Source of the DNA: Gammaproteobacteria bacterium
Lineage (GTDB): Bacteria; Pseudomonadota; Gammaproteobacteria; 21-64-14
Direction of reading: 5' to 3'
Assembly: GCA_027013145.1 (NCBI GenBank)
Contig: JALUXX010000016.1
Location: forward strand, 148,983-212,982
Length of the DNA stretch: 64,000 bases
Each line of letters begins with the position of its first letter. Within the stretch, counting starts at the first letter, position 1. Of the stretch, positions 27,891 through 38,524 are shown one piece after another. The notes beneath the pieces were generated by a model. That model ran no database searches and had not been told where the DNA came from. It saw only the letters and a list, made by a program, of their open reading frames with translations. Position numbers and translations under genes: made by a program.

Positions 27891-29159
27891 ATGAACCTCG
27901 CTTCCACCCCGCGTTTCGTCAGCCTTCTGACGCGCGACACCCTCGCGTTGATCCTTGCCGGAGGGCGGGGCTCGCGCCTCAAGCACCTGACGATGTGGCG
28001 GGCGAAGCCGGCGGTGCCCTTCGGCGGCAAGTTCCGCATCGTCGACTTCCCGCTGTCCAACTGCATCAATTCCGGGATCCGGCGCATCGGGGTGCTCTCG
28101 CAGTACAAGGCCCATTCCCTGATCCAGCACATCCAGAAGGGTTGGGGGTTCCTGCGCGGCGAGTTCGGAGAGTTCGTGGAACTGCTGCCCGCGCAGCAGC
28201 GCATCACGACATCCTGGTATGCGGGCACGGCCGATGCGGTCTACCAGAACATCGACATCATCCGCGGACACGATCCGAGCTACGTCCTGATCCTGGCCGG
28301 TGACCACATCTACAAGATGGACTACGGCCCGATGATCGCCCACCACGTCGACCGCGGCGCCGATCTCACCGTGGGCTGCATCGAGGTGCCCCTCGAGCGC
28401 GCGCGCTCCTTCGGCGTGATGACCGTGGACGGGGACGGGGCCGTCGTGCGCTTCGCCGAGAAGCCCGCCGAACCCGAGCCCATTCCTGACAGACCGGATG
28501 TCGCGCTCGCGTCCATGGGGATCTACGTGTTCAACACCGCCTTCCTCTACGAACAGCTCATCCGGGACGCGGATCTGCCCAACTCGACCCATGATTTCGG
28601 CAAGGACATCCTGCCGGCGGTGATCAACCGCTATCGCGTCGTCGCCTACCCCTTCCGCGACGTGCAGAGCGGACGCCAGAGCTACTGGCGCGACGTCGGG
28701 ACGGTCGACGCCTACTGGGAGGCCAACCTGGAGTTGATCGGCGTCACCCCCGAGCTGAACCTCTACGACGAGAACTGGCCGATCTGGACCTACCAGGAGC
28801 AGCTTCCGCCGGCGAAGTTCGTCTTCGACAACGACGACCGCCGCGGGATGGCCGTCGACACGATGGTATCCGGCGGCTGCTTGATCTCGGGGGCGACGGT
28901 GCGTCACTCGCTGCTGTTCTCGAATGTCCAGGTCCACTCCCACGCGCTGGTGCAGGACTCGGTGGTCCTGCCCGATGTCGATATCGGGCGCCGGGCGCGT
29001 GTGCGCCGCGCGGTCATCGACCGCGGTTGCCGGATCCCGGAGGGGATGGTGATCGGCGAGGATCCGGAGGAGGACGCGCGGCGGTTCCATGTCACCGAGC
29101 GCGGAGTGACGCTGGTGATCCCCGAGATGTTGGGGCAGGTCCGTCACTATGTCCGCTGA
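27891..29159 (+). CDS. glgC: Glucose-1-phosphate adenylyltransferase GlgC
   Basis: GlgC, 422 residues, makes ADP-glucose, the committed step of bacterial glycogen synthesis. The nucleotide-binding [15 protein letters not shown] is at about 20-35, then [19 protein letters not shown], the regulatory [10 protein letters not shown], and the catalytic [11 protein letters not shown]. The C-terminal left-handed beta-helix is present. The frame is open far upstream, but only this ATG gives a normal N-terminus. Its stop overlaps the GH57 gene start. Confidence 0.97.
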   Translation: MNLASTPRFVSLLTRDTLALILAGGRGSRLKHLTMWRAKPAVPFGGKFRIVDFPLSNCINSGIRRIGVLSQYKAHSLIQHIQKGWGFLRGEFGEFVELLPAQQRITTSWYAGTADAVYQNIDIIRGHDPSYVLILAGDHIYKMDYGPMIAHHVDRGADLTVGCIEVPLERARSFGVMTVDGDGAVVRFAEKPAEPEPIPDRPDVALASMGIYVFNTAFLYEQLIRDADLPNSTHDFGKDILPAVINRYRVVAYPFRDVQSGRQSYWRDVGTVDAYWEANLELIGVTPELNLYDENWPIWTYQEQLPPAKFVFDNDDRRGMAVDTMVSGGCLISGATVRHSLLFSNVQVHSHALVQDSVVLPDVDIGRRARVRRAVIDRGCRIPEGMVIGEDPEEDARRFHVTERGVTLVIPEMLGQVRHYVR

Positions 29160-30843
29160 CGGGCGTCTCAAGGTGGTGCTGTGCTGGCACATGCACCAGC
29201 CGCAGTACCGCGATCTGGTGCGCGACTCCTACCAGTTGCCGTGGACCTACCTGCACGCCGTGAAGGACTACGTCGACATGGCGGCCCATCTCGAGGCGGT
29301 CCCGGAGGCGCGCGCAGTCGTCAATTTCGCGCCGATTCTGCTGGAGCAGATCGAGGACTATTCGCGGCGCGTGCGGGCGTTTCTCGACGCGGGCGCGCCG
29401 ATCGGCGATCCGTTGCTGGCGGCCCTCGCGGGGCCGGAGTTGCCGGCGGCGGTCGAGGCGCGCGAGGAGCTGGTCCAGTCCTGCCTGCGCGCCAACCGCA
29501 CCCGGCTCATCGACCGCTTCCCGGCCTACCAGCGGCTCGCCCGGCTCGCCCAATGCATGGGCGGCCTCGAGCGCAGCGTCGAGTATCTGAGTGATCAGTA
29601 TCTCGCCGACCTGCTGGTCTGGTACCACCTGGCGTGGATGGGCGAGACGGTGCGGCGCGGGGATACGCGCATCAAGCGGCTGGAGAACAAGGCCGCCGGG
29701 TTTACGCTTGCCGACCGGCGGTTGCTGATTTCCGTCATCGGCGAGCAACTCGCCGGGGTCATCGGACGCTATCGCTCGCTCGCGGAGCGCGGCCAGGTGG
29801 AGCTGTCGGTGAGCCCCTACGCACACCCCATCGTGCCGTTGATGCTCGACATCGGCTGCGCGCGCGAGGCCATGCCCGACGCTCCGCTGCCCATGCTCGA
29901 GGCCTACCCCGGTGGGAAGGAACGTGCGCGCTGGCACGTACGCGCGGGGATCGAGACCTTCGAGCGCCACTTCGGCCGGCTGCCCGCGGGGTGCTGGCCC
30001 TCCGAGGGCGGCGTGAGCGAGGCGACGCTGCGGCTGCTCGAGGATCACGGTTTCCGCTGGGCCGCCAGCGGTCAGGGCGTGCTCACCAACAGCCTGCAGG
30101 GCGGCGGCGCGATTCCCGGAGTGCACCGCCCGTACCGCCTCAAGGGTTCGCGGCTGGCGGCGTTTTTCCGCGACGACGGCCTATCCGACCTCATCGGTTT
30201 CACCTACTCGGACTGGCACGCCGACGACGCGGTCGCCAACTTGGTGCATCACCTGGAGGGGATCGCCGCCGCCCAGTCGGGACGCCCCGAGGCGGTGGTG
30301 TCGATCATCCTCGACGGCGAGAACGCCTGGGAGTACTACCCGGAGAACGGCTACTATTTCCTGAGTGCCCTCTACCGCCGGCTCGCGGACCATCCGGGCA
30401 TCGAACTCACGACCTTTTCGGCGGCGCTCGACGCATCGCCGCCGCCTGCGGAGCTGCGGCGGCTGGTCGCCGGGAGCTGGGTCTACGGGACCTTTTCGAC
30501 CTGGATCGGGGATCCGGACAAGAACCGCGGGTGGGACATGCTCGGCGCCGCCAAGCGCGCCTACGACGCCGCCCTCGCCTCGGGACGTCTGAGCGAGGAA
30601 CAGCGGGCACTGGCCCTGGAGCAGCTCGCGATCTGCGAGGGCTCGGACTGGTTCTGGTGGTTCGGCGACTACAACCCGGCGGACACCGTAAGCGACTTCG
30701 ACCGGCTCTACCGGCGCCATCTCTCCAATCTTTACCGTTTCCTCGGCAAGGAGCCGCCATCCTATCTGGAGCAACCGTTCACCCACGGCGGCGGAGCGCC
30801 GCGCGCGGGGGGCACCATGCGCCCGGGCCAGGCGCAGTCGTGA
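29149..30843 (+). CDS. Glycoside hydrolase family 57 protein (alpha-glucan-acting)
   Basis: A 564-residue GH57 protein. The N-terminal [10 protein letters not shown], the nucleophile region WPSEGGVS (near 285) and the acid segment [11 protein letters not shown] (near 389) are the family's conserved blocks. GH57 enzymes are alpha-amylases, 4-alpha-glucanotransferases, branching enzymes or amylopullulanases; sequence alone does not settle which. Its place between glgC and malQ, overlapping both, points to glycogen or maltodextrin processing in the cytoplasm. No signal peptide is seen. Confidence 0.9.
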   Translation: MSADGRLKVVLCWHMHQPQYRDLVRDSYQLPWTYLHAVKDYVDMAAHLEAVPEARAVVNFAPILLEQIEDYSRRVRAFLDAGAPIGDPLLAALAGPELPAAVEAREELVQSCLRANRTRLIDRFPAYQRLARLAQCMGGLERSVEYLSDQYLADLLVWYHLAWMGETVRRGDTRIKRLENKAAGFTLADRRLLISVIGEQLAGVIGRYRSLAERGQVELSVSPYAHPIVPLMLDIGCAREAMPDAPLPMLEAYPGGKERARWHVRAGIETFERHFGRLPAGCWPSEGGVSEATLRLLEDHGFRWAASGQGVLTNSLQGGGAIPGVHRPYRLKGSRLAAFFRDDGLSDLIGFTYSDWHADDAVANLVHHLEGIAAAQSGRPEAVVSIILDGENAWEYYPENGYYFLSALYRRLADHPGIELTTFSAALDASPPPAELRRLVAGSWVYGTFSTWIGDPDKNRGWDMLGAAKRAYDAALASGRLSEEQRALALEQLAICEGSDWFWWFGDYNPADTVSDFDRLYRRHLSNLYRFLGKEPPSYLEQPFTHGGGAPRAGGTMRPGQAQS

Positions 30844-32324
30844 CGGCGGGCGGGGAGGTCCTGGACCGGCGCCGCGCCGGGCTGTTGCTGCACCCGACCT
30901 CGCTGCCCGGCCCCGGTCCGTGCGGCCGGCTCGGTCCGGACGCCTACTGGTTCGTCGATTTTCTGCGCGATGCGGGTTTCGGGCTGTGGCAGACCCTGCC
31001 CCTCGGTCCCACCCACGACGGCGGCTCTCCCTATCAGTGCCTCTCGGTCCACGCCGGCAACCCGCGACTGGTCAGCCGCGCCCTGCTGGTGCAGTGGGGC
31101 TGGCTTGCGGGGATCACCCCGGAGGCGGCGGAAACGGGCGGCGACGACGCGCTCGAAGCTGCACGGGAGGGCTTCGAGGCGCACGCCGATGCGGCGGCAC
31201 GCGCGGAGTACGAATCCTTCCGCGCGGAGAACGCCCACTGGCTGGAAGACTACGCGCTGTTCCAGTCGCTGCGCGACGCGCACCATGGTCAGGCCTGGAC
31301 CCAGTGGCCGCGCGGGCAGCGGGACCGCACGCCGAAGGCCCTCGCGCGCGTGCGCCGGGAACTCGCGGACGCCGTCGAGCGCGTGCGGTTCGTGCAGTTC
31401 GTCTTCCGCCGCCAATGGCGCCTGCTGCGTGCCTACGCGAACGAGCGCGGGATCCTGCTGTTGGGCGATCTGCCGATATTCGTCTCGCACGACAGTGCCG
31501 AGGTCTGGGCGCACCGCGAGTATTTCTCGCTCGACGAGCACGGCCGCCCGCTGACCGTCGCCGGCGTGCCTCCCGACTACTTTTCCGCCACCGGCCAGCT
31601 CTGGGGAAACCCACACTACCGTTGGGACGTGATGGAGGCGGACGGATTCCGCTGGTGGGTCGAGCGCGTCGCCGCGCAGCGCGAGCTGTTCGACCTGATC
31701 CGCATCGATCATTTCCGCGGCTTCGAGGCGTATTGGGAGGTCGCAGCGGATGCGCCCAACGCGATGCAGGGGCGATGGGTCAAAGCCCCCGGCGCGGCGC
31801 TGTTCGAGACGCTGCGCGCGCGTCTGGGTACTCACCTGCCGCTGGTGGCGGAGGATCTGGGGCTGATCACCCCCGAGGTCGACGCGCTGCGCGAGCGTTT
31901 CGGCTTCCCCGGGATGAAGGTGCTGCAATTCGCCTTCGACGGCGATCCCGATAATCCCTACCTTCCGCACCGCCACGAGTCCAACGCCGTCGTCTATACC
32001 GGCACACACGACAACAACACCACCTGCGGGTGGTTCGACGAGCTGCCCGAGGACCGCCGGCACGCGGTGCGCGACTACCTGGCCCACCCCTCGGAACCGA
32101 TGCCCTGGCCGCTCATCCGCGCCGCCTTGGCCTCGGTGGCGCGCCTCGCCGTGGTCCCGTTGCAGGATGTCCTGGCGCTGGACGCGACCCACCGCATGAA
32201 TCGGCCCGGCACCGCCGAAGGGAACTGGCGCTGGCGCTTCGGTTGGGACTGGTTCCCCCAGGACATCGCGCAGCGCATGCGCCACCTGATCCACCTCTAC
32301 GGGCGGGCGCCCGCCACGCCGTAG
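30840..32324 (+). CDS. malQ: 4-alpha-glucanotransferase MalQ
   Basis: A 494-residue GH77 amylomaltase that disproportionates maltodextrins. It starts with the GTG that overlaps the GH57 stop. Conserved blocks are LLLHPTSLPG, GGSPYQCLS, LGDLPIFVSHDSAEVW, the nucleophile region RIDHFRG (near 288), AEDLG (near 337) and YTGTHDNNTT (near 389). It is the short, plant/Thermus-like form (about 500 residues) rather than the longer E. coli form. Confidence 0.95.
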   Translation: MTAGGEVLDRRRAGLLLHPTSLPGPGPCGRLGPDAYWFVDFLRDAGFGLWQTLPLGPTHDGGSPYQCLSVHAGNPRLVSRALLVQWGWLAGITPEAAETGGDDALEAAREGFEAHADAAARAEYESFRAENAHWLEDYALFQSLRDAHHGQAWTQWPRGQRDRTPKALARVRRELADAVERVRFVQFVFRRQWRLLRAYANERGILLLGDLPIFVSHDSAEVWAHREYFSLDEHGRPLTVAGVPPDYFSATGQLWGNPHYRWDVMEADGFRWWVERVAAQRELFDLIRIDHFRGFEAYWEVAADAPNAMQGRWVKAPGAALFETLRARLGTHLPLVAEDLGLITPEVDALRERFGFPGMKVLQFAFDGDPDNPYLPHRHESNAVVYTGTHDNNTTCGWFDELPEDRRHAVRDYLAHPSEPMPWPLIRAALASVARLAVVPLQDVLALDATHRMNRPGTAEGNWRWRFGWDWFPQDIAQRMRHLIHLYGRAPATP

Positions 32325-32953
32325 CCGCCCGCGGTCGCGGGGGTCGGTGCCGCATGACAGGGGTCGGAGTCAACGCCCGGTGGCAAGCGCGGCGGGACCC
32401 GGCGCGGTTCGCGGGCGGTGACTCTGACCCCGGCGTCCGCCGCCGCTTGGGTGCCGGGGGGGTCGGAGTCGTCCCGCATCCCGCCGCGTGGTGTCCCTCC
32501 GCTTCCTCCTCCGCGCGACGACTCCGACCCCGGCTCGACTATGACCCCGGCGTCCGCCGGCGCGTCCGTGCCTGGGGGTCGGAGTCGTCCCGCATCGCAC
32601 CGCGTGGTGTTCCTCCGCTTCCTCCTCCGCGCGACGACTCCGACCCCGGCTCGACTATGACAGGGGTCGGAGTCGGCGCCCAGTGGAAAGGGCGGCGGGG
32701 TCCGGCTTGGTTCGGGGGCGCTGACTCCGACCCCGGCGCCCGCGGCCGCGTCCGCGCCGGGGGGTCGGAGTCGTCCCGCATCGCGCCGCGCGGTGCGCCT
32801 ACGCTTCCTCCTCGGCGTGACGACTCCGACCCCGGCTCGACTATGACAGGGGTCGGAGTCGGCGCCCGGCGGAAAGCGCGGCGGGGCCCGGCGCGGTCCG
32901 GGGGCGCTGACTCTGACCCCGGGGCCCGCCGCCGCGTCCGTACCGGCGGCGGT
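32325..32953. other. Intergenic region without genes between malQ and glgP
   Basis: 629 nt between two convergent gene ends. Almost all of it is the inverted-repeat array described separately. Open frames crossing it are by-products of the repeats and continue from neighbouring shadow frames; none looks like a protein. Confidence 0.8.
32354..32922. repeat. Array of alternating inverted repeats (BIME/REP-like)
   Basis: Twelve copies of a 12-bp core alternate in orientation. GGGGTCGGAGTC lies at 32360, 32459, 32575, 32663, 32761 and 32849. Its inverse, GACTCYGACCCC, lies at 32420, 32520, 32636, 32723, 32822 and 32909. Each pair is 60-61 bp apart and forms a hairpin. There are two hairpin types. 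Type I (1st, 4th, 6th) starts ATGACAGGGGTC. Type II (2nd, 3rd, 5th) has longer arms, GGGGTCGGAGTCGTC with GACGACTCCGACCCC, and is followed by GGCTCGACTATGAC. The layout resembles BIMEs mobilised by REP-associated tyrosine transposases; none is encoded here. Confidence 0.9.
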
Positions 32954-35512
32954 CTACAGCCAGACCATGCAGCCGGTCTCGAAGGGGTGGCAGAGCAGTT
33001 CGTGATGGGGATACATGCGCAGCTTGTAGTAGACGAGTCCGGCGAGGTCGGGCCGCAGGTCGAGTGCGAACATCACCTCGCCCTTGACCCGCTCTCCGAC
33101 CGGCTCGAGCAGGACGCGCTGGTGCACCTGGAACTCCCCGTTGATCGATTCCGTGCCGACCAGACACTCCACGACCACGTCGCGGGTGTCGAGGCCGTCG
33201 AGGTTCGCTGCCACGCGGATCGGCAGCGAGTCGCCGGCGGCGATCTCCTGCGGACCCGGATCGGCGCGGCGCAGGCTCACCTTGTGCCAGGAGCGGGCGA
33301 TCCTGCGCTTCCACTCCGCCAGTTCCCGTGCCGGCGCGCCGCCGGCATCCGACAATCGGCGCGAGTGGCGGCGCGCCGGTCCGTAATAGTCCGTCACGTA
33401 GTTCGTGACCATGCGTTCGGCGTTGAAGCGGGGCAGGAGCGACTTCACCGAGGCCTTGGACATGCGCACCCAGCCCTCCGAGTAGCCGTGGCTGTTGCGC
33501 TGGTAGTAGAGCGGCACCACCTGATGCTCGAGGATGTCCATCAGCTCCTGGGCCTCCTCGCGGTTGCGGTAGCCGGCGTCGAACTCGGGGCCGTGCGGGG
33601 CGATCGCCCAGCCGTTCTCGCCGTTGTAGCCCTCGCCCCACCAGCCGTCGAGGACGCTGAGGTTGAGCACGCCGTTGATGCCGGCCTTCTGGCCGGAGGT
33701 CCCGCTCGCCTCCATGGGGTACTCCGGGGTGTTGACCCAGACGTCGACGCCGGTGACCAGCTTGCGCGCGAGCGCCAGGTCATAGCCTTCGAGGACCAGG
33801 ATCCGCCCTTCGAACTCCGGCCGGCGGGAGAAGTCGTGGATGACCTGGATCAGGTGCTGGCCGGGGAGGTCGTTGGGGTGTGCCTTGCCGGCGAAGATCA
33901 GCACCACCGGGCGGTCGGGGTCGTTGAGGATGCGCGCCAGACGCTCCGGGTCGCTGAACAGCAGCGTCGCACGCTTATAGGTCGCAAAGCGCCGCGCGAA
34001 GCCCAGCGTCAGGACGTTGAGTTCTTCCGGCGAGAGGTAGCGGGTGAGCCGCTCGATCTGCAGCGGGCTGCAGCCGTTGCGCCGGTACTGCACCATCGCG
34101 CGCCGGCGGACCTCGGCGAGAAATTCGGATTTGAGCGACTGGCGCAGGCTCCAGAAGCTGTAGTCCGGGATTTCGTCGACGCGCTCCCAATACTCTTCGT
34201 TGCGCAGTTCGCTGCGCCATTCCCCGCCCAGGCGCATGTCCAGCAGGTTGACCCATTCGCGGGCCAGGAACGTCGGGACGTGCACGCCGTTGGTGACGTA
34301 GTGGATCGGGTTCTCGTCGGGCGGTACCTGCGGCCAGATGTAGCCCTCCATGCGCGAGGCGACGCTGCCGTGGATCCGGCTCACGCCGTTGTGGAAGCGC
34401 GAGCTGCGCAGGGCGAAGGCCGTCATGTTGAACCCGCCCTGGTTGTTGGGGGTGGAGCCGAGCGCCAGGAACTGGTCCACGCCGATCCCCAGCTTCGAGA
34501 TGGCCCCCCCCAGGTAGGTGGTGACCAGGCTGTGGTCGAAGATGTCGTGCCCCGCGGGGACCGGCGTGTGAGTGGTGAATACGGTCGCGGCCGCGACCAG
34601 TTCGAGCGCGCCGTCGAAGTCCATCCCGCGTTCGACGTATTCGCGGCAGCGTTCGAGGATCTGGAACGCCGGGTGCCCCTCGTTGATGTGCCAGACGGTG
34701 GGGGTCAATCCCAGGGCGCGCAGCGCACGCACGCCGCCGATACCGAGGACGATCTCCTGCTGGATGCGGGTGTTGTTGTCGCCGCCGTAGAGCTGATAGG
34801 TGATCGAGCGGTCCGCCTCGCTGTTCTCGGCGGTGTCGCTGTCGAGGAGGTACAGATCGATGTGGCCGACCTTGACGCGCCAGACGCGCAGTGCGACCTC
34901 GCGCCCCGGCAGCTCGACGTGGACCTGCAACTCGCGCCCGTCCGCGCCGAGCGCCGGCTGCGCCGGCAGGTCGGCGAAGGCGGTCGGGTGATAGTGCGCG
35001 ACCTGGTTGCCCTGGCCGTCGATGGTCTGGGTGAAATAGCCCTGGCGGTAGAGCATCCCCACCGCCACAAACGGTATGCCGAGATCGCCGGCCGCCTTGC
35101 AGTGATCGCCCGCGAGGATCCCGAGGCCGCCGGAGTAGATCGGAAGGCTCTCGTGCAGCCCGAACTCGGCGCAGAAGTAGGCCACGAGGTCGGCGCTCGG
35201 GTCGAGGTGCGGTTCGATGCCGCTGCGAATCTCCTCGCGCTGGTAGGTGTCGTAGGCGGAGAGCGCGCGATTGTATTCCTCCAGGTAGATCCGGTCTTCG
35301 GCGGCCTCGTCGAGACGTTCCTGCGCGACCCGGCGCAGGAACACCTTCGGATTGTGTCCGCAGCGGTCCCACAGTTCGGGATCGAGCCGGTAGAACAGCC
35401 CGCGTACCTGACGGTTCCAGCTGTAGGCGAGGTCGGTGGCCAGCTCCTGCAGACGGATCAGGCGTTCGGGAAGCCGCGGCTGGACTTCCAGCCGGTAACG
35501 GGTGCCTTTCAT
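32954..35512 (-). CDS. glgP: Alpha-glucan phosphorylase (GlgP family, GT35)
   Basis: An 852-residue phosphorylase that releases glucose-1-phosphate from glycogen or maltodextrin. The N-terminal 120 residues are the DUF3417-type domain of the long non-E. coli subfamily (LATDLAYSWNRQVRGLF). Later come SGGLGILAGDHCKAAGDLG, NEGHPAFQILE, THTPVPAGHDIF, and the pyridoxal phosphate Lys near 607 (EASGTSGQKAGINGV). I start at the ATG at 35512; the frame upstream is Arg-rich shadow. It converges on malQ across the repeat array. Confidence 0.95.
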   Translation of the reverse strand: MKGTRYRLEVQPRLPERLIRLQELATDLAYSWNRQVRGLFYRLDPELWDRCGHNPKVFLRRVAQERLDEAAEDRIYLEEYNRALSAYDTYQREEIRSGIEPHLDPSADLVAYFCAEFGLHESLPIYSGGLGILAGDHCKAAGDLGIPFVAVGMLYRQGYFTQTIDGQGNQVAHYHPTAFADLPAQPALGADGRELQVHVELPGREVALRVWRVKVGHIDLYLLDSDTAENSEADRSITYQLYGGDNNTRIQQEIVLGIGGVRALRALGLTPTVWHINEGHPAFQILERCREYVERGMDFDGALELVAAATVFTTHTPVPAGHDIFDHSLVTTYLGGAISKLGIGVDQFLALGSTPNNQGGFNMTAFALRSSRFHNGVSRIHGSVASRMEGYIWPQVPPDENPIHYVTNGVHVPTFLAREWVNLLDMRLGGEWRSELRNEEYWERVDEIPDYSFWSLRQSLKSEFLAEVRRRAMVQYRRNGCSPLQIERLTRYLSPEELNVLTLGFARRFATYKRATLLFSDPERLARILNDPDRPVVLIFAGKAHPNDLPGQHLIQVIHDFSRRPEFEGRILVLEGYDLALARKLVTGVDVWVNTPEYPMEASGTSGQKAGINGVLNLSVLDGWWGEGYNGENGWAIAPHGPEFDAGYRNREEAQELMDILEHQVVPLYYQRNSHGYSEGWVRMSKASVKSLLPRFNAERMVTNYVTDYYGPARRHSRRLSDAGGAPARELAEWKRRIARSWHKVSLRRADPGPQEIAAGDSLPIRVAANLDGLDTRDVVVECLVGTESINGEFQVHQRVLLEPVGERVKGEVMFALDLRPDLAGLVYYKLRMYPHHELLCHPFETGCMVWL

Positions 35513-35706
35513 TACGGTATCTCTAGCCTCTTCAGGGGGTCGTCCACTCCGGCGCCGCGACGGACGCAGGCTCGCATCGGGGGGCAGACGTCGCGCGGCC
35601 GCGAAGGCGTCGGGGCCGGGCATGGTGCCGGATCCCGGGGCGGTCGCACCGCGGCGCCGTTCGCGGGGGAGGCGGACCCGCCACTCCCCCGTCGGGCCGG
35701 GCCGTC

Positions 35707-35793
35707 TGGTGCCGGGAGAGAGACTCGAACTCTCACGGTGTCGCCACCACCGGATTTTGAGTCCGGCGCGTCTACCGGTTCCGCCATCCCGGC
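35707..35793 (-). tRNA. tRNA-Leu (anticodon CAA)
   Basis: On the minus strand the sequence folds as a class II tRNA of 87 nt including an encoded CCA. The acceptor stem pairs GCCGGGA with TCCCGGC. The D-arm contains GGTAGACGCG. The anticodon stem CCGGA/TCCGG encloses the loop CTCAAAA with anticodon CAA. A long variable arm (GTGGCGACACC) and the T-loop GTTCGAGTC follow. The long variable arm and anticodon together indicate leucine (UUG codon). Confidence 0.96.
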
Positions 35794-35809
35794 TGCTGGA
35801 CGGGCGCCT

Positions 35810-35837
35810 AGTATAAGCGATCCCGCCCCCCGGGCAA
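35810..35837 (-). promoter_or_regulatory. Probable promoter of the tRNA-Leu gene
   Basis: On the minus strand TTGCCC (35837-35832), a 16-nt spacer, then TATACT (35815-35810), 17 nt before the tRNA 5' end at 35793. The GC-rich stretch just after the -10 (GGCGCC) fits a stringent-type discriminator. Confidence 0.6.
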
Positions 35838-35899
35838 GGACCGGTCGGGCGCGGTGCACCATGACGGTGCCGACGGGCGTCATGCTACCATTCCGGCCC

Positions 35900-38067
<2,168 letters not shown>

Positions 38068-38181
38068 TGGCCGCCGTCGCGCCGCCGCCCCCCGGAACGG
38101 GGCGGGACGCGCCGCGCCGCGGGGTGCCCGCGGTTCGCGCTTTTCGGCCCTCGGGCATCCGCAACGAGTCGGGGATACGGC

Positions 38182-38511
38182 ATGAGCTTCTTTATAAACG
38201 ACGCCTGGGCCGCGGGGGCCCCGCAGGCCGGAGGGGATCCGCTGCTCAGCTTCCTGCCGCTGGTCCTGATCTTCGTCGTCTTCTATTTTCTCCTCATCCG
38301 CCCGCAGACCAAGCGGGCCAAGGAGCACCGCGCGATGGTGGCCGCCCTCGCCAAGGGCGACGAGGTCGTGACCAACGGCGGTCTGGCCGGTCAGGTCGCC
38401 GAAGTGGGCGAGAACTTCGTCCTCGTGGAGGTGGCCGGTAACGTCCAGGTGCGGGTTCAGAAGCAGGCGGTCGCGACCGTCCTGCCCAAGGGTACCCTGA
38501 AGAGCCTCTGA
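38182..38511 (+). CDS. yajC: Sec translocon accessory subunit YajC
   Basis: YajC, 109 residues, has one membrane helix (about 22-40, LSFLPLVLIFVVFYFLLIRP) followed by the basic PQTKRAKEHRAMVAAL and a small soluble domain (KGDEVVTNGGLAGQV). It binds SecDF, and secD starts 14 nt after its stop. The 114-nt gap after tgt may hold a promoter, but I see no convincing one. Confidence 0.95.
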   Translation: MSFFINDAWAAGAPQAGGDPLLSFLPLVLIFVVFYFLLIRPQTKRAKEHRAMVAALAKGDEVVTNGGLAGQVAEVGENFVLVEVAGNVQVRVQKQAVATVLPKGTLKSL

Positions 38512-38524
38512 ACGTCCGCCTTCG

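Noticed and set aside
32354-32922. CRISPR array
   Set aside because: The repeats alternate in orientation, spacers are themselves conserved, and no cas genes are present.
32030-35899. Long upstream extension of the queA frame across malQ, the repeat array and glgP
   Set aside because: It covers real genes on both strands, its composition is repeat-derived, and queA has a normal N-terminus at 35900.
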